Assembly (NCBI GenBank): GCA_016463455.1 | Contig: JAEMRG010000148.1 | Location: 1-5,360 of the forward strand | Direction: 5' to 3' | DNA: 5,360 nucleotides | Origin: Rhodoferax sp. | GTDB taxonomy: Bacteria; Pseudomonadota; Gammaproteobacteria; Burkholderiales; Burkholderiaceae_C | Shown: in pieces, positions 1 through 5,237 of the stretch | How positions within the stretch are numbered: position 1 is the stretch's first letter | Layout: the number at the start of each line of letters is the position of its first letter | Notes under the pieces: model-generated | Told to the model about the DNA's origin: nothing | Databases searched by the model: none | Seen by the model: the letters and a program-made list of their open reading frames with translations, nothing else | Program-made: the position numbers and the translations under genes

Positions 1-930
1 GGCCAAAGCCGCGCGCGCCGGGCGCACGCCCAGATGTTCTGCCGCCGCGATAGCGGCCAGGGCGTTGAGCTGGTTGTGTACGCCGCCTAAGGCCCATTGC
101 ACCCGTGCGACCTGCGCGCCCTGTTGGAGTACCGCGAAATCTTCGGGATCGCCTTGTGCGGAAAAATCGCTCACCGCTGCACCAAAACTGCGTACCTCGC
201 TCCAGCAACCCATTTGCAACACTCGCGCCAGACTTTCTTCCAAGCCATTGACCAGCACCCGCCCATTGGACGGCACCGTGCGCAGCAAATGGTGGAACTG
301 CCGCTCAATGGCCTGTAGGTTGTCAAAAATGTCGGCGTGGTCGAATTCCAGGTTGTTCAAAATGGCGGTGCGGGGCCGGTAATGCACGAACTTGCTGCGC
401 TTGTCGAAAAACGCGGTGTCGTATTCGTCAGCTTCAATCACAAACGGGGCGCCTTGCCCCAGGCGGGCGGAAACGCCAAAGTTCAAGGGCACGCCGCCGA
501 TCAAAAAGCCTGGCTGAAGACCCGCGTGTTCCAAAATCCAGCTCAGCATCGCGGTAGTGGTGGTTTTGCCATGCGTACCGGCGACCGCCAGCACATGGCG
601 ACCGGCCAGGAGATGCTCAGCCAGCCACTGTGGGCCGCTGGTATAGGGCAGGCCCTGGTCCAAAATCGCTTCCATCAACGGGAATTTGGCGCTGCCGTCG
701 GTGTCGCGGGCACGGCTGACCACATTGCCCACCACATACATGTCGGGCGCCAGGGCCCGCTGGTCGGCAGCAAAGCCTTGCATCACCTCGATGCCCAGCT
801 CGCGCAATTGATCACTCATGGGCGGATACACACCGGCGTCACACCCCGTCACCCGGTGGCCGGCCTCACGCGCCAAGGCCGCCAGGCCGCCCATAAACGT
901 GCCGCAAATCCCCAATATGTGTATGTGCAT
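1..930 (-). CDS. mpl: UDP-N-acetylmuramate:L-alanyl-gamma-D-glutamyl-meso-diaminopimelate ligase (Mpl), N-terminal 310 codons, partial
   Basis: Mpl is a cytoplasmic Mur-family ligase of peptidoglycan recycling. It uses ATP to join the recovered tripeptide L-Ala-D-Glu-mesoDAP to UDP-MurNAc. I translated the reverse strand by hand from the ATG at 930-928; it stays open to base 1. The N-terminus MHIHILGICGTFMGGLA is the characteristic Mpl nucleotide-fold start. The ATP-binding loop GTHGKTTTT is at residues 118-126, EADEYD at 166-171, NNLEFDHADIF at 192-202, and the MurC-like HNQLNALAA begins at 285. The family is about 450-460 residues, so roughly the last 150, the C-terminal ligase domain, lie off the left edge. 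There is no frameshift. The start is fixed by the family N-terminus. No Shine-Dalgarno is visible before it, and a -10-like TAAAAT sits six bases upstream. MurC is the main alternative, but the GICGTFMGG start favours Mpl. Confidence 0.96.
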   Translation of the reverse strand, partial: MHIHILGICGTFMGGLAALAREAGHRVTGCDAGVYPPMSDQLRELGIEVMQGFAADQRALAPDMYVVGNVVSRARDTDGSAKFPLMEAILDQGLPYTSGPQWLAEHLLAGRHVLAVAGTHGKTTTTAMLSWILEHAGLQPGFLIGGVPLNFGVSARLGQGAPFVIEADEYDTAFFDKRSKFVHYRPRTAILNNLEFDHADIFDNLQAIERQFHHLLRTVPSNGRVLVNGLEESLARVLQMGCWSEVRSFGAAVSDFSAQGDPEDFAVLQQGAQVARVQWALGGVHNQLNALAAIAAAEHLGVRPARAALA

Positions 931-936
931 CGCCGA

Positions 937-942
937 ATTTTA
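937..942 (-). promoter_or_regulatory. Possible -10 box of mpl, set for a leaderless mRNA
   Basis: On the minus strand TAAAAT (five of six matches to TATAAT) lies six bases before the mpl ATG. Transcription would then start at or next to the A of the start codon. No good -35 box is visible at 16-18 bases upstream, where the sequence is G+C-rich, and there is no Shine-Dalgarno. This is inferred from spacing only. Confidence 0.4.
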
Positions 943-1011
943 CCGGCCACCCCTGCCCGCGCAGTGCCACTCCCGTGCCTGCATCGCTGGCGAGTCAGCG
1001 GCCAGCAAGGC

Positions 1012-1038
1012 TTGACAGGTGCTTCATCGGTGCACAAT
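1012..1038 (+). promoter_or_regulatory. Putative sigma-70 promoter of the uncharacterised gene/thioredoxin unit
   Basis: A perfect -35 hexamer TTGACA is at 1012-1017. The best -10 candidate is CACAAT at 1033-1038 (four of six matches), with a short 15-base spacer. The predicted start would fall around 1044-1046, on the ATG at 1045, so the transcript may have little or no leader. The short spacer and weak -10 lower confidence; the -35 is the strong element. Confidence 0.45.
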
Positions 1039-1044
1039 GCAGCC

Positions 1045-1647
1045 ATGGACAGCATCAAAGCGGAAATAGCGGCGGTGGCGGCGCGCTCAGTGGTCGAGGA
1101 AGGGCTGGACTTCGGCGCGGCCAAGCGCCGTGCGGCCCAGCAACTCGGCCTCTCGCCCCGCCAGGGCCTGCCCGACCACGAAACCATGGAACAGGCGGTG
1201 CAAGACTACATCGCTATCTTCTGCCCTGAAAGCCAGGCGCAAGAGCTTGGCGTGCTGCGCGGTATCGCCATGGACTGGATGGAGCGCTTATCCGGTTTTC
1301 AGCCCCATCTGGGTGGCGCGGTCTGGCGTGGCACGGCCACCCGCCACTCGGACATTTACCTGCAGTTATTCTGCGAAGACTCCAAAATAGCCGAAATTAC
1401 CTTGATCGATAGGGGCGTGCGCTTTGCGGCCCGCCAAGTCACCGGTTTGCATGGCGAGACGGTCGATGCACTGAGTGTGCAAGTCTGGTGTGAGGCGTTC
1501 AAATCCTATATCGGCCTGCACTTGCTTGTGAACGACTTGGATGGTATCCGAGGGGCGCTGCAATCGGACGCGCAGGGGCGGCGCTGGCGGGGTGGCGCCA
1601 AGGCCTTGCGCACTTTGATGGACAATAGCGCGCATGCAGCCATCTGA
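1045..1647 (+). CDS. Uncharacterised conserved protein, 200 aa, with a degenerate nucleotidyltransferase-like motif
   Basis: I cannot assign a function. The protein resembles conserved hypothetical proteins that I recall next to mpl in Burkholderiales. Residues 1-60 are helical and charged, with AAKRRAAQQLGL at about 25-36, reminiscent of small DNA/RNA- or partner-binding helices. The centre (90-122) has GGAVWRGTATR followed by SDIYLQLF and, on the next predicted strand, AEITLID. This spacing recalls the GS...SDIDL motif of nucleotidyltransferase-fold proteins, but the second aspartate is tyrosine, so if related it may be inactive. There is no signal peptide or membrane segment, so it is probably cytoplasmic. 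The reading frame is open much further upstream, but that part is antisense to mpl. ATG 1045 is preferred because TTGACA lies just upstream; GTG at 1030 is an in-frame alternative. It overlaps the next gene by 14 bases, suggesting coupled translation. Confidence 0.8.
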   Translation: MDSIKAEIAAVAARSVVEEGLDFGAAKRRAAQQLGLSPRQGLPDHETMEQAVQDYIAIFCPESQAQELGVLRGIAMDWMERLSGFQPHLGGAVWRGTATRHSDIYLQLFCEDSKIAEITLIDRGVRFAARQVTGLHGETVDALSVQVWCEAFKSYIGLHLLVNDLDGIRGALQSDAQGRRWRGGAKALRTLMDNSAHAAI

Positions 1648-2185
1648 TTTACCCGTACCCGCTCCCGCCGCGCCGCGCCGCCGCTGGGCTTTGGGAGCGC
1701 TTGCGGCGACCGCTCTGGGCGCCGGTATTGCCGCCTCCTGGTGGCGGCATCGCCCCGCGCAGGATGCCGCACCGGCCGGCTTATGGGCGCGCCAATGGAT
1801 CAGCCCGCAGGGCCAGAACTTTGATATGCAAAGCTTTCAAGGACGACCGCTACTGGTCAATTTTTGGGCTACCTGGTGCCCACCGTGTATTGAGGAACTT
1901 CCCCTAATCGAGGCCTTTTATCAACAAAACAAAGGCAACGGATGGCAAGTTCTTGGATTAGCCGTAGACAAACCCGAACGTGTGCTAACTTTTTTAAACA
2001 CCAGCCCGCTGTCCTTTGCGATTGGTATGGCCGGAATCGAAGGCACCGAGCTAAGCCGGGAGCTGGGCAATTTGACGGGAAGCCTACCCTTTACCGTCGT
2101 ATTTTCAAGCGATGGCCAGATCGCTCAGCGCAAACTCGGGCGCATAGTGCAGCAGGACCTGGACCAGTGGCGTGGCTTAAGATAG
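1634..2185 (+). CDS. Membrane-anchored TlpA/ResA-type thioredoxin-like protein
   Basis: This 183-residue protein is a periplasm-facing thiol-disulfide oxidoreductase of the TlpA/ResA/CcmG group, which usually reduces disulfides in client proteins such as apocytochrome c. Residues 15-18 (PRRR) precede a hydrophobic segment at about 19-37, which fits a signal anchor or uncleaved signal; the arginine cluster is only loosely Tat-like. The thioredoxin domain follows from about 55: LLVNFWATWCPPC carries the active-site cysteines C82 and C85, and the cis-proline is P152 in GSLPFTVVF. Length is normal for the family. The start at 1634 lies inside the end of the upstream gene and has no obvious Shine-Dalgarno, so expression probably depends on translational coupling. 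The specific client cannot be told from the sequence: no ccm genes are in the window. Base composition drops visibly after the anchor, from very G+C-rich to about average. Confidence 0.9.
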   Translation: MQPSDLPVPAPAAPRRRWALGALAATALGAGIAASWWRHRPAQDAAPAGLWARQWISPQGQNFDMQSFQGRPLLVNFWATWCPPCIEELPLIEAFYQQNKGNGWQVLGLAVDKPERVLTFLNTSPLSFAIGMAGIEGTELSRELGNLTGSLPFTVVFSSDGQIAQRKLGRIVQQDLDQWRGLR

Positions 2186-2198
2186 CGGCTATAAAGGC

Positions 2199-2259
2199 CT
2201 AATGCGCCAACAGCCTTATGCCGTGTGATGCGTCAATTTAGGCTGCGTTAGAATTTTTT
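2199..2259 (+). terminator. Possible intrinsic terminator after the thioredoxin-like gene
   Basis: CTAATGCGCC at 2199-2208 can pair with GGCTGCGTTAG at 2241-2251, with one bulged T and one G-U pair, followed after two bases by six T (2254-2259). The loop is about 32 bases, long for an intrinsic terminator, so this is tentative. It starts 14 bases after the stop codon at 2185 and overlaps a possible accB promoter -10. Confidence 0.35.
2225..2254 (+). promoter_or_regulatory. Candidate promoter for accBC-prmA
   Basis: TAGAAT at 2249-2254 matches TATAAT at five of six positions. GTGATG at 2225-2230 is a weak -35 (three of six) with an 18-base spacer. Transcription from here would give a leader of about 85 bases before accB. 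The A+T-rich tract just downstream contains weaker -10-like hexamers, for example TATTTT at 2283, so the true start could be later. Confidence 0.35.
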
Positions 2260-2292
2260 AAACAATTTTAATTAATTTAAAGTATTTTTATA
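2248..2292. promoter_or_regulatory. A+T-rich tract upstream of accB
   Basis: About 45 bases are almost pure A/T in an otherwise G+C-rich window. The tract holds two TTTAAA palindromes (2257-2262 and 2276-2281), 19 bases apart start to start, and the palindrome TTAATTAA at 2268-2275. Such tracts commonly act as promoter, UP-element or bendable regulator sites. In E. coli the accBC operon is autoregulated by AccB, so a regulatory role is plausible, but no known operator is recognised here. Confidence 0.5.
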
Positions 2293-2305
2293 CGCGTTCG
2301 ACGCG
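2293..2305 (+). other. Small perfect hairpin in the accB leader
   Basis: CGCGT, loop TCG, ACGCG form a five-base-pair stem directly after the A+T-rich tract and 41 bases before the accB start. It has no T-run on either side in the sense needed for termination, so it is not called a terminator. It could be a leader RNA stem or a small operator half-site pair. Confidence 0.35.
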
Positions 2306-2335
2306 ACGGCATTGCCAATCGGCCCTGTCAAATGC

Positions 2336-2342
2336 AAGGAGG
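2336..2342 (+). promoter_or_regulatory. Strong ribosome binding site of accB
   Basis: AAGGAGG lies four bases before the ATG at 2347. It is the best Shine-Dalgarno in the window and decides the start: an in-frame ATG at 2332 would place the site inside the coding sequence and add five residues absent from the family N-terminus MDLRKLKTL. Confidence 0.9.
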
Positions 2343-2346
2343 ATCC

Positions 2347-2805
2347 ATGGATTTACGCAAACTGAAAACTCTGATCGACCTGGTCTCCGACTCCAATGTT
2401 TCAGAGTTGGAGATTACCGAGGCCGAAGGCAAAGTAAGAATCGTCAAAGGCTCGCAAGCCATCGTCCATAGCTATGCGCCGGCGATTGCGGGTACGCCGC
2501 AGACTCAGAGTGTGCCCCAGGGCGCGCCACCGGCAGCGCCCGCTGAAGCGTCGGCGCCCGAGGTCAGCGAACTGCACACCGTCAAATCGCCTATGGTTGG
2601 CACTTTTTACCGCTCCTCCTCCCCCGGCGCCAAAGCGTTTGTGGATGTCGGCGACATGGTCAAGGCGGGTGAGACTATCTGCATTATTGAAGCCATGAAA
2701 ATTCTCAACGAGATTGAAGCGGACAAATCCGGCAAAGTGGTTCAGGCATTGTGCGAAAACGGTCAGGCAGTGGAATACGGGCAAGCCCTGTTCATGATCG
2801 AATAA
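2347..2805 (+). CDS. accB: Biotin carboxyl carrier protein of acetyl-CoA carboxylase (AccB)
   Basis: AccB carries biotin between the biotin carboxylase (AccC) and the carboxyltransferase (AccA/AccD) in the cytoplasmic acetyl-CoA carboxylase, which makes malonyl-CoA for fatty-acid synthesis. The protein has 152 residues. The N-terminal segment MDLRKLKTLIDLV (1-13) belongs to the conserved dimerising/AccC-binding region. An Ala/Pro-rich linker spans about 44-72, and the biotinyl domain runs from about 77 to the end. The biotinylation motif EAMKIL places the modified lysine at K118. SPMVGTFYRSSSPGAKAFV (81-99) includes the protruding thumb typical of AccB proteins. The end at AAVEYG-like QAVEYGQALFMIE matches the family. 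A strong ribosome site precedes it, and accC follows after nine bases. Unlike many beta- and gamma-proteobacteria, aroQ is not directly upstream. Confidence 0.98.
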   Translation: MDLRKLKTLIDLVSDSNVSELEITEAEGKVRIVKGSQAIVHSYAPAIAGTPQTQSVPQGAPPAAPAEASAPEVSELHTVKSPMVGTFYRSSSPGAKAFVDVGDMVKAGETICIIEAMKILNEIEADKSGKVVQALCENGQAVEYGQALFMIE

Positions 2806-2814
2806 CGCCAAGCC

Positions 2815-4164
2815 ATGTTTAAAAAAATCCTGATTGCCAACCGTGGCGAAATTGCGCTGCGCATCCAGCGCGCCTGCCGCGAGTTGGGCGTTCGCGCCGT
2901 GATGGTGTATTCCGAGGCCGACCGCGACGCGAAGTACGTGCGCCTGGCTGAGGAAGCAGTCTGTATCGGACCGGCGGCATCGAGCCTGAGCTATCTGAAT
3001 ATGCCGGCCATTATTTCGGCCGCCGAAGTGACGGACGCTGAAGCCATCCATCCCGGTTATGGCTTTTTAAGTGAAAACGCCGATTTCGCCGAGCGGGTAG
3101 AAAAAAGCGGTTTCCAATTCATCGGGCCCACACCTGATTGCATCCGCATCATGGGCGACAAGGTATCGGCTAAACAGGCCATGATCCGCGCCGGCGTCCC
3201 CTGCGTGCCCGGCTCGGAGGGCGAGTTGCCCGATGACCCCGTCCAAATCCGCCGGATTGCAAAAAGCGTGGGTTACCCGGTCATCATCAAGGCGGCAGGC
3301 GGTGGCGGCGGCCGCGGCATGCGCGTGGTGCATACCGAAGCGGCGCTGATTAATGCCGTGGCCATGACCAAGGCGGAGGCCGGGGCCGCGTTTGGCAATC
3401 CTTCGGTGTATATGGAGAAGTTTCTCCAAAACCCACGCCATATTGAAATCCAGATTTTGGCCGACTCCTTTAAAAATGCGGTTTATTTGGGAGAGCGCGA
3501 TTGCTCCATGCAAAGGCGGCACCAGAAGATTCTCGAAGAGGCTCCTGCCCCTGGCATCAACCGCAAGCTGATTGAGCGCATCGGTGAGCGCTGCGTCACC
3601 GCCTGCAAAAAAATGGGCTACCGCGGCGCGGGTACTTTTGAGTTTCTGTATGAGGCGGGTGAGTTTTATTTCATCGAGATGAACACCCGCGTGCAAGTGG
3701 AACATCCGGTGACTGAGATGGTCACCGGCGTGGACATCGTCAAGACCCAGATCATGGTGGCCGCGGGCGAAAAACTGCCCTTTACCCAACGCCAGATCAC
3801 CATTTCCGGGCATGCCATCGAATGTCGCATCAACGCCGAAGACCCCTTCAAATTCACGCCCTCCCCAGGTCGCATCACCACCTGGCACGCCCCCGGCGGG
3901 CCTGGTGTACGGGTGGATTCGCATATTTATTCCAATTATTTTGTTCCGCCCAATTACGACTCCATGATTGGCAAACTCATCGTCCACGGCGATACGCGTG
4001 AGCAAGCACTGGCGCGCATGCGCACCGCTTTGCTGGAAACCGCGGTAGAGGGCATCAGTACCAATATCCCCTTGCACCGTGAGCTCATGGTAGATGCCAA
4101 GTTCATGGCCGGCGGCACCAATATTCACTATCTGGAGCATTGGCTTGAACAGCACAAGCGCTGA
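2815..4164 (+). CDS. accC: Biotin carboxylase subunit of acetyl-CoA carboxylase (AccC)
   Basis: AccC uses ATP and bicarbonate to carboxylate biotin on AccB. At 449 residues it is the same length as the E. coli enzyme and the numbering coincides. The N-terminal domain begins MFKKILIANRGEIALRI. The ATP-grasp glycine loop is KAAGGGGGRGMR with K159; K116, E201, H209 and K238 are present in the nucleotide site. E276, E288 and N290 are the metal/ATP ligands. R292, E296 (in NTRVQVEHP) and R338 are the bicarbonate/biotin catalytic residues. All are intact, so the enzyme should be active. The start lies nine bases after accB with no good Shine-Dalgarno (CGCCAAGCC), which suggests translational coupling and helps keep the two subunits in proportion. 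The 3' end overlaps the proposed prmA start by 20 bases. Confidence 0.99.
   Translation: MFKKILIANRGEIALRIQRACRELGVRAVMVYSEADRDAKYVRLAEEAVCIGPAASSLSYLNMPAIISAAEVTDAEAIHPGYGFLSENADFAERVEKSGFQFIGPTPDCIRIMGDKVSAKQAMIRAGVPCVPGSEGELPDDPVQIRRIAKSVGYPVIIKAAGGGGGRGMRVVHTEAALINAVAMTKAEAGAAFGNPSVYMEKFLQNPRHIEIQILADSFKNAVYLGERDCSMQRRHQKILEEAPAPGINRKLIERIGERCVTACKKMGYRGAGTFEFLYEAGEFYFIEMNTRVQVEHPVTEMVTGVDIVKTQIMVAAGEKLPFTQRQITISGHAIECRINAEDPFKFTPSPGRITTWHAPGGPGVRVDSHIYSNYFVPPNYDSMIGKLIVHGDTREQALARMRTALLETAVEGISTNIPLHRELMVDAKFMAGGTNIHYLEHWLEQHKR
4134..4137 (+). promoter_or_regulatory. Ribosome binding site supporting a TTG start of prmA
   Basis: GGAG inside the end of accC lies seven bases before TTG 4145. 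This spacing is good and no comparable site precedes the in-frame ATG at 4094, so it favours the TTG start. Confidence 0.5.
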
Positions 4165-5053
4165 AGCCAGTCTGTATGAATTGCGCCTGGTGTGCGCGCA
4201 AAGCCAGGTCGAAACCCTGAGCGATGCCTTGCAGGCGCTGGACGCCCTGAGTGTCAGTGTGGAAGACGCAGACGCCCATACTGAGGCGGAGCAAGCTTTG
4301 TTTGGCGAACCGGGCATGCCGGCGCCGCGGGACGGATGGGAACGCTCGGTGGTGCTTGCGCTCTTTAGCGAGCAAAGCCAGGCACGAGAAGCCGGCCGGC
4401 TATTGCAAGCACAAGATTTTTTTGATGGCTGCTCGCTGCAAGGGGTGACTGCGATCGCTGACCAGGACTGGGTACGGTTGACGCAAGCGCAGTTTGCGCC
4501 AGTGCAAATCACACCAAGTTTTTGGATTGTGCCCAGTTGGCACCAACTTCCGTTGGCCGCTAGCCACAGCATTGTGCTCGACCCGGGCCTGGCCTTTGGT
4601 ACCGGAACCCACCCCACCACGCGGATGTGCCTGCATTGGATCGCCCGCAATCCTTTACCGGCCAAAGTCTTGGACTACGGCTGTGGTTCAGGCATATTGG
4701 CCATCGCTGCCGCCAAATTCGGCGCTAGCGCGGTCTGCGCAGTCGACATCGATCCAGCAGCGGTGCAAGCCACCCTGGACAATGCCAAGAATAATGCCGT
4801 TCGCCTAGAGGCAGGCTTACCCGATGCAGCTACTGGAAGCTACGCCTTGGTAGTGGCCAATATTTTGTCCTCGCCCTTGAAAGTGCTGGCCCCGCTTTTG
4901 TGCAGCCTTACGCAGAGCGGCGGCCGATTGCTCTTGTCCGGCATATTGGAGCGTCAGGCTGAGGACTTGCAAGCCGCCTACGCGCAGTTTTGCCAGTTGC
5001 AGGTGCTGGATACGCAGGAAGGCTGGATCCTGATGAGTGCGACTTTGGATTGA
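4145..5053 (+). CDS. prmA: Ribosomal protein L11 methyltransferase (PrmA)
   Basis: PrmA trimethylates ribosomal protein L11 using S-adenosylmethionine. With the TTG start the protein has 302 residues, normal for the family (about 290-300). The N-terminal L11-recognition domain starts with LYELRLVCAQSQVETLSDAL (about 10-29) and includes VSVEDADAHTEAEQALFGEPG. The catalytic domain has DPGLAFGTGTHPTT at 146-159, the AdoMet loop LDYGCGSGILAIAA at 176-189, DIDP at 201-204 and the active-site ANILSSPL at 238-245. The in-frame ATG at 4094 would add 17 residues, encoded within accC, that do not look like PrmA, and would overlap accC by 71 bases. CTG 4172 is another possibility. The gene is last in the apparent accB-accC-prmA operon. 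No clear terminator follows it. Confidence 0.96.
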   Translation: MNSTSAEASLYELRLVCAQSQVETLSDALQALDALSVSVEDADAHTEAEQALFGEPGMPAPRDGWERSVVLALFSEQSQAREAGRLLQAQDFFDGCSLQGVTAIADQDWVRLTQAQFAPVQITPSFWIVPSWHQLPLAASHSIVLDPGLAFGTGTHPTTRMCLHWIARNPLPAKVLDYGCGSGILAIAAAKFGASAVCAVDIDPAAVQATLDNAKNNAVRLEAGLPDAATGSYALVVANILSSPLKVLAPLLCSLTQSGGRLLLSGILERQAEDLQAAYAQFCQLQVLDTQEGWILMSATLD

Positions 5054-5182
5054 CAAGCCCGCCCGAGCGTGCGCCCAGATTCTTACTAGCCTGCCCGGCC
5101 ACCCGCAGGTGCATGCGAATGGGTAGCAGCACTTGCGCCAGCACATGGCCAGCAAACGGAAAGTCTCAGTGGGAAACGTATG
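5054..5182. other. Intergenic region between convergent genes, no gene seen
   Basis: About 130 bases lie between the prmA stop and the terminator of the opposing gene. Short frames exist on both strands but none has a ribosome site or a recognisable product. I see no convincing plus-strand terminator for the accB-accC-prmA transcript here, only a weak stem around 5108-5136. Confidence 0.5.
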
Positions 5183-5217
5183 AAAAAAGCCCAGCACGCG
5201 CGAAGCATGCCGGGCTT
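5183..5217 (-). terminator. Intrinsic terminator of the histone H1-like gene
   Basis: On the minus strand AAGCCC at 5217-5212 pairs with GGGCTT at 5192-5187, with inner pairs GCA/TGC after one mismatch, followed at once by a run of six T (plus-strand A at 5188-5183). It begins 20 bases after the stop codon at 5238. The plus-strand side has no T-run, so it serves the minus-strand gene only. Confidence 0.85.
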
Positions 5218-5237
5218 GGGTTCGAAGCTGCAATAAA

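Noticed and set aside
337..1044. Upstream extension of the uncharacterised gene (236 codons)
   Set aside because: It lies antisense to mpl, has no family-like sequence, and a -35 TTGACA sits just before the internal ATG at 1045.
2194..2217. AAGGC/GCCTT stem after the thioredoxin-like gene as a terminator
   Set aside because: It has only five base pairs with a 14-base loop, and no T-run follows it; the alternative stem ending at 2251 is followed by six T.
2401..3051. Minus-strand open frame of 216 codons over accB and the accC start
   Set aside because: It overlaps strongly supported genes on the other strand and has no recognisable domain.
3067..4665. Long minus-strand open frame of 532 codons across accC and prmA
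   Set aside because: It is antisense to two genes with fully conserved catalytic motifs. Its translation (rich in H, R, G and A, with no family resemblance) looks like a codon-bias shadow.
5141..5179. Tiny plus-strand frame (ATG at 5141, 12 residues, MASKRKVSVGNV)
   Set aside because: It is very short and has no ribosome site and no recognised small-protein family.
4817..5233. Minus-strand open frame over the prmA end and the intergenic region
   Set aside because: Most of it is antisense to conserved PrmA sequence, it crosses the terminator of the opposing gene, and no domain or ribosome site is visible.
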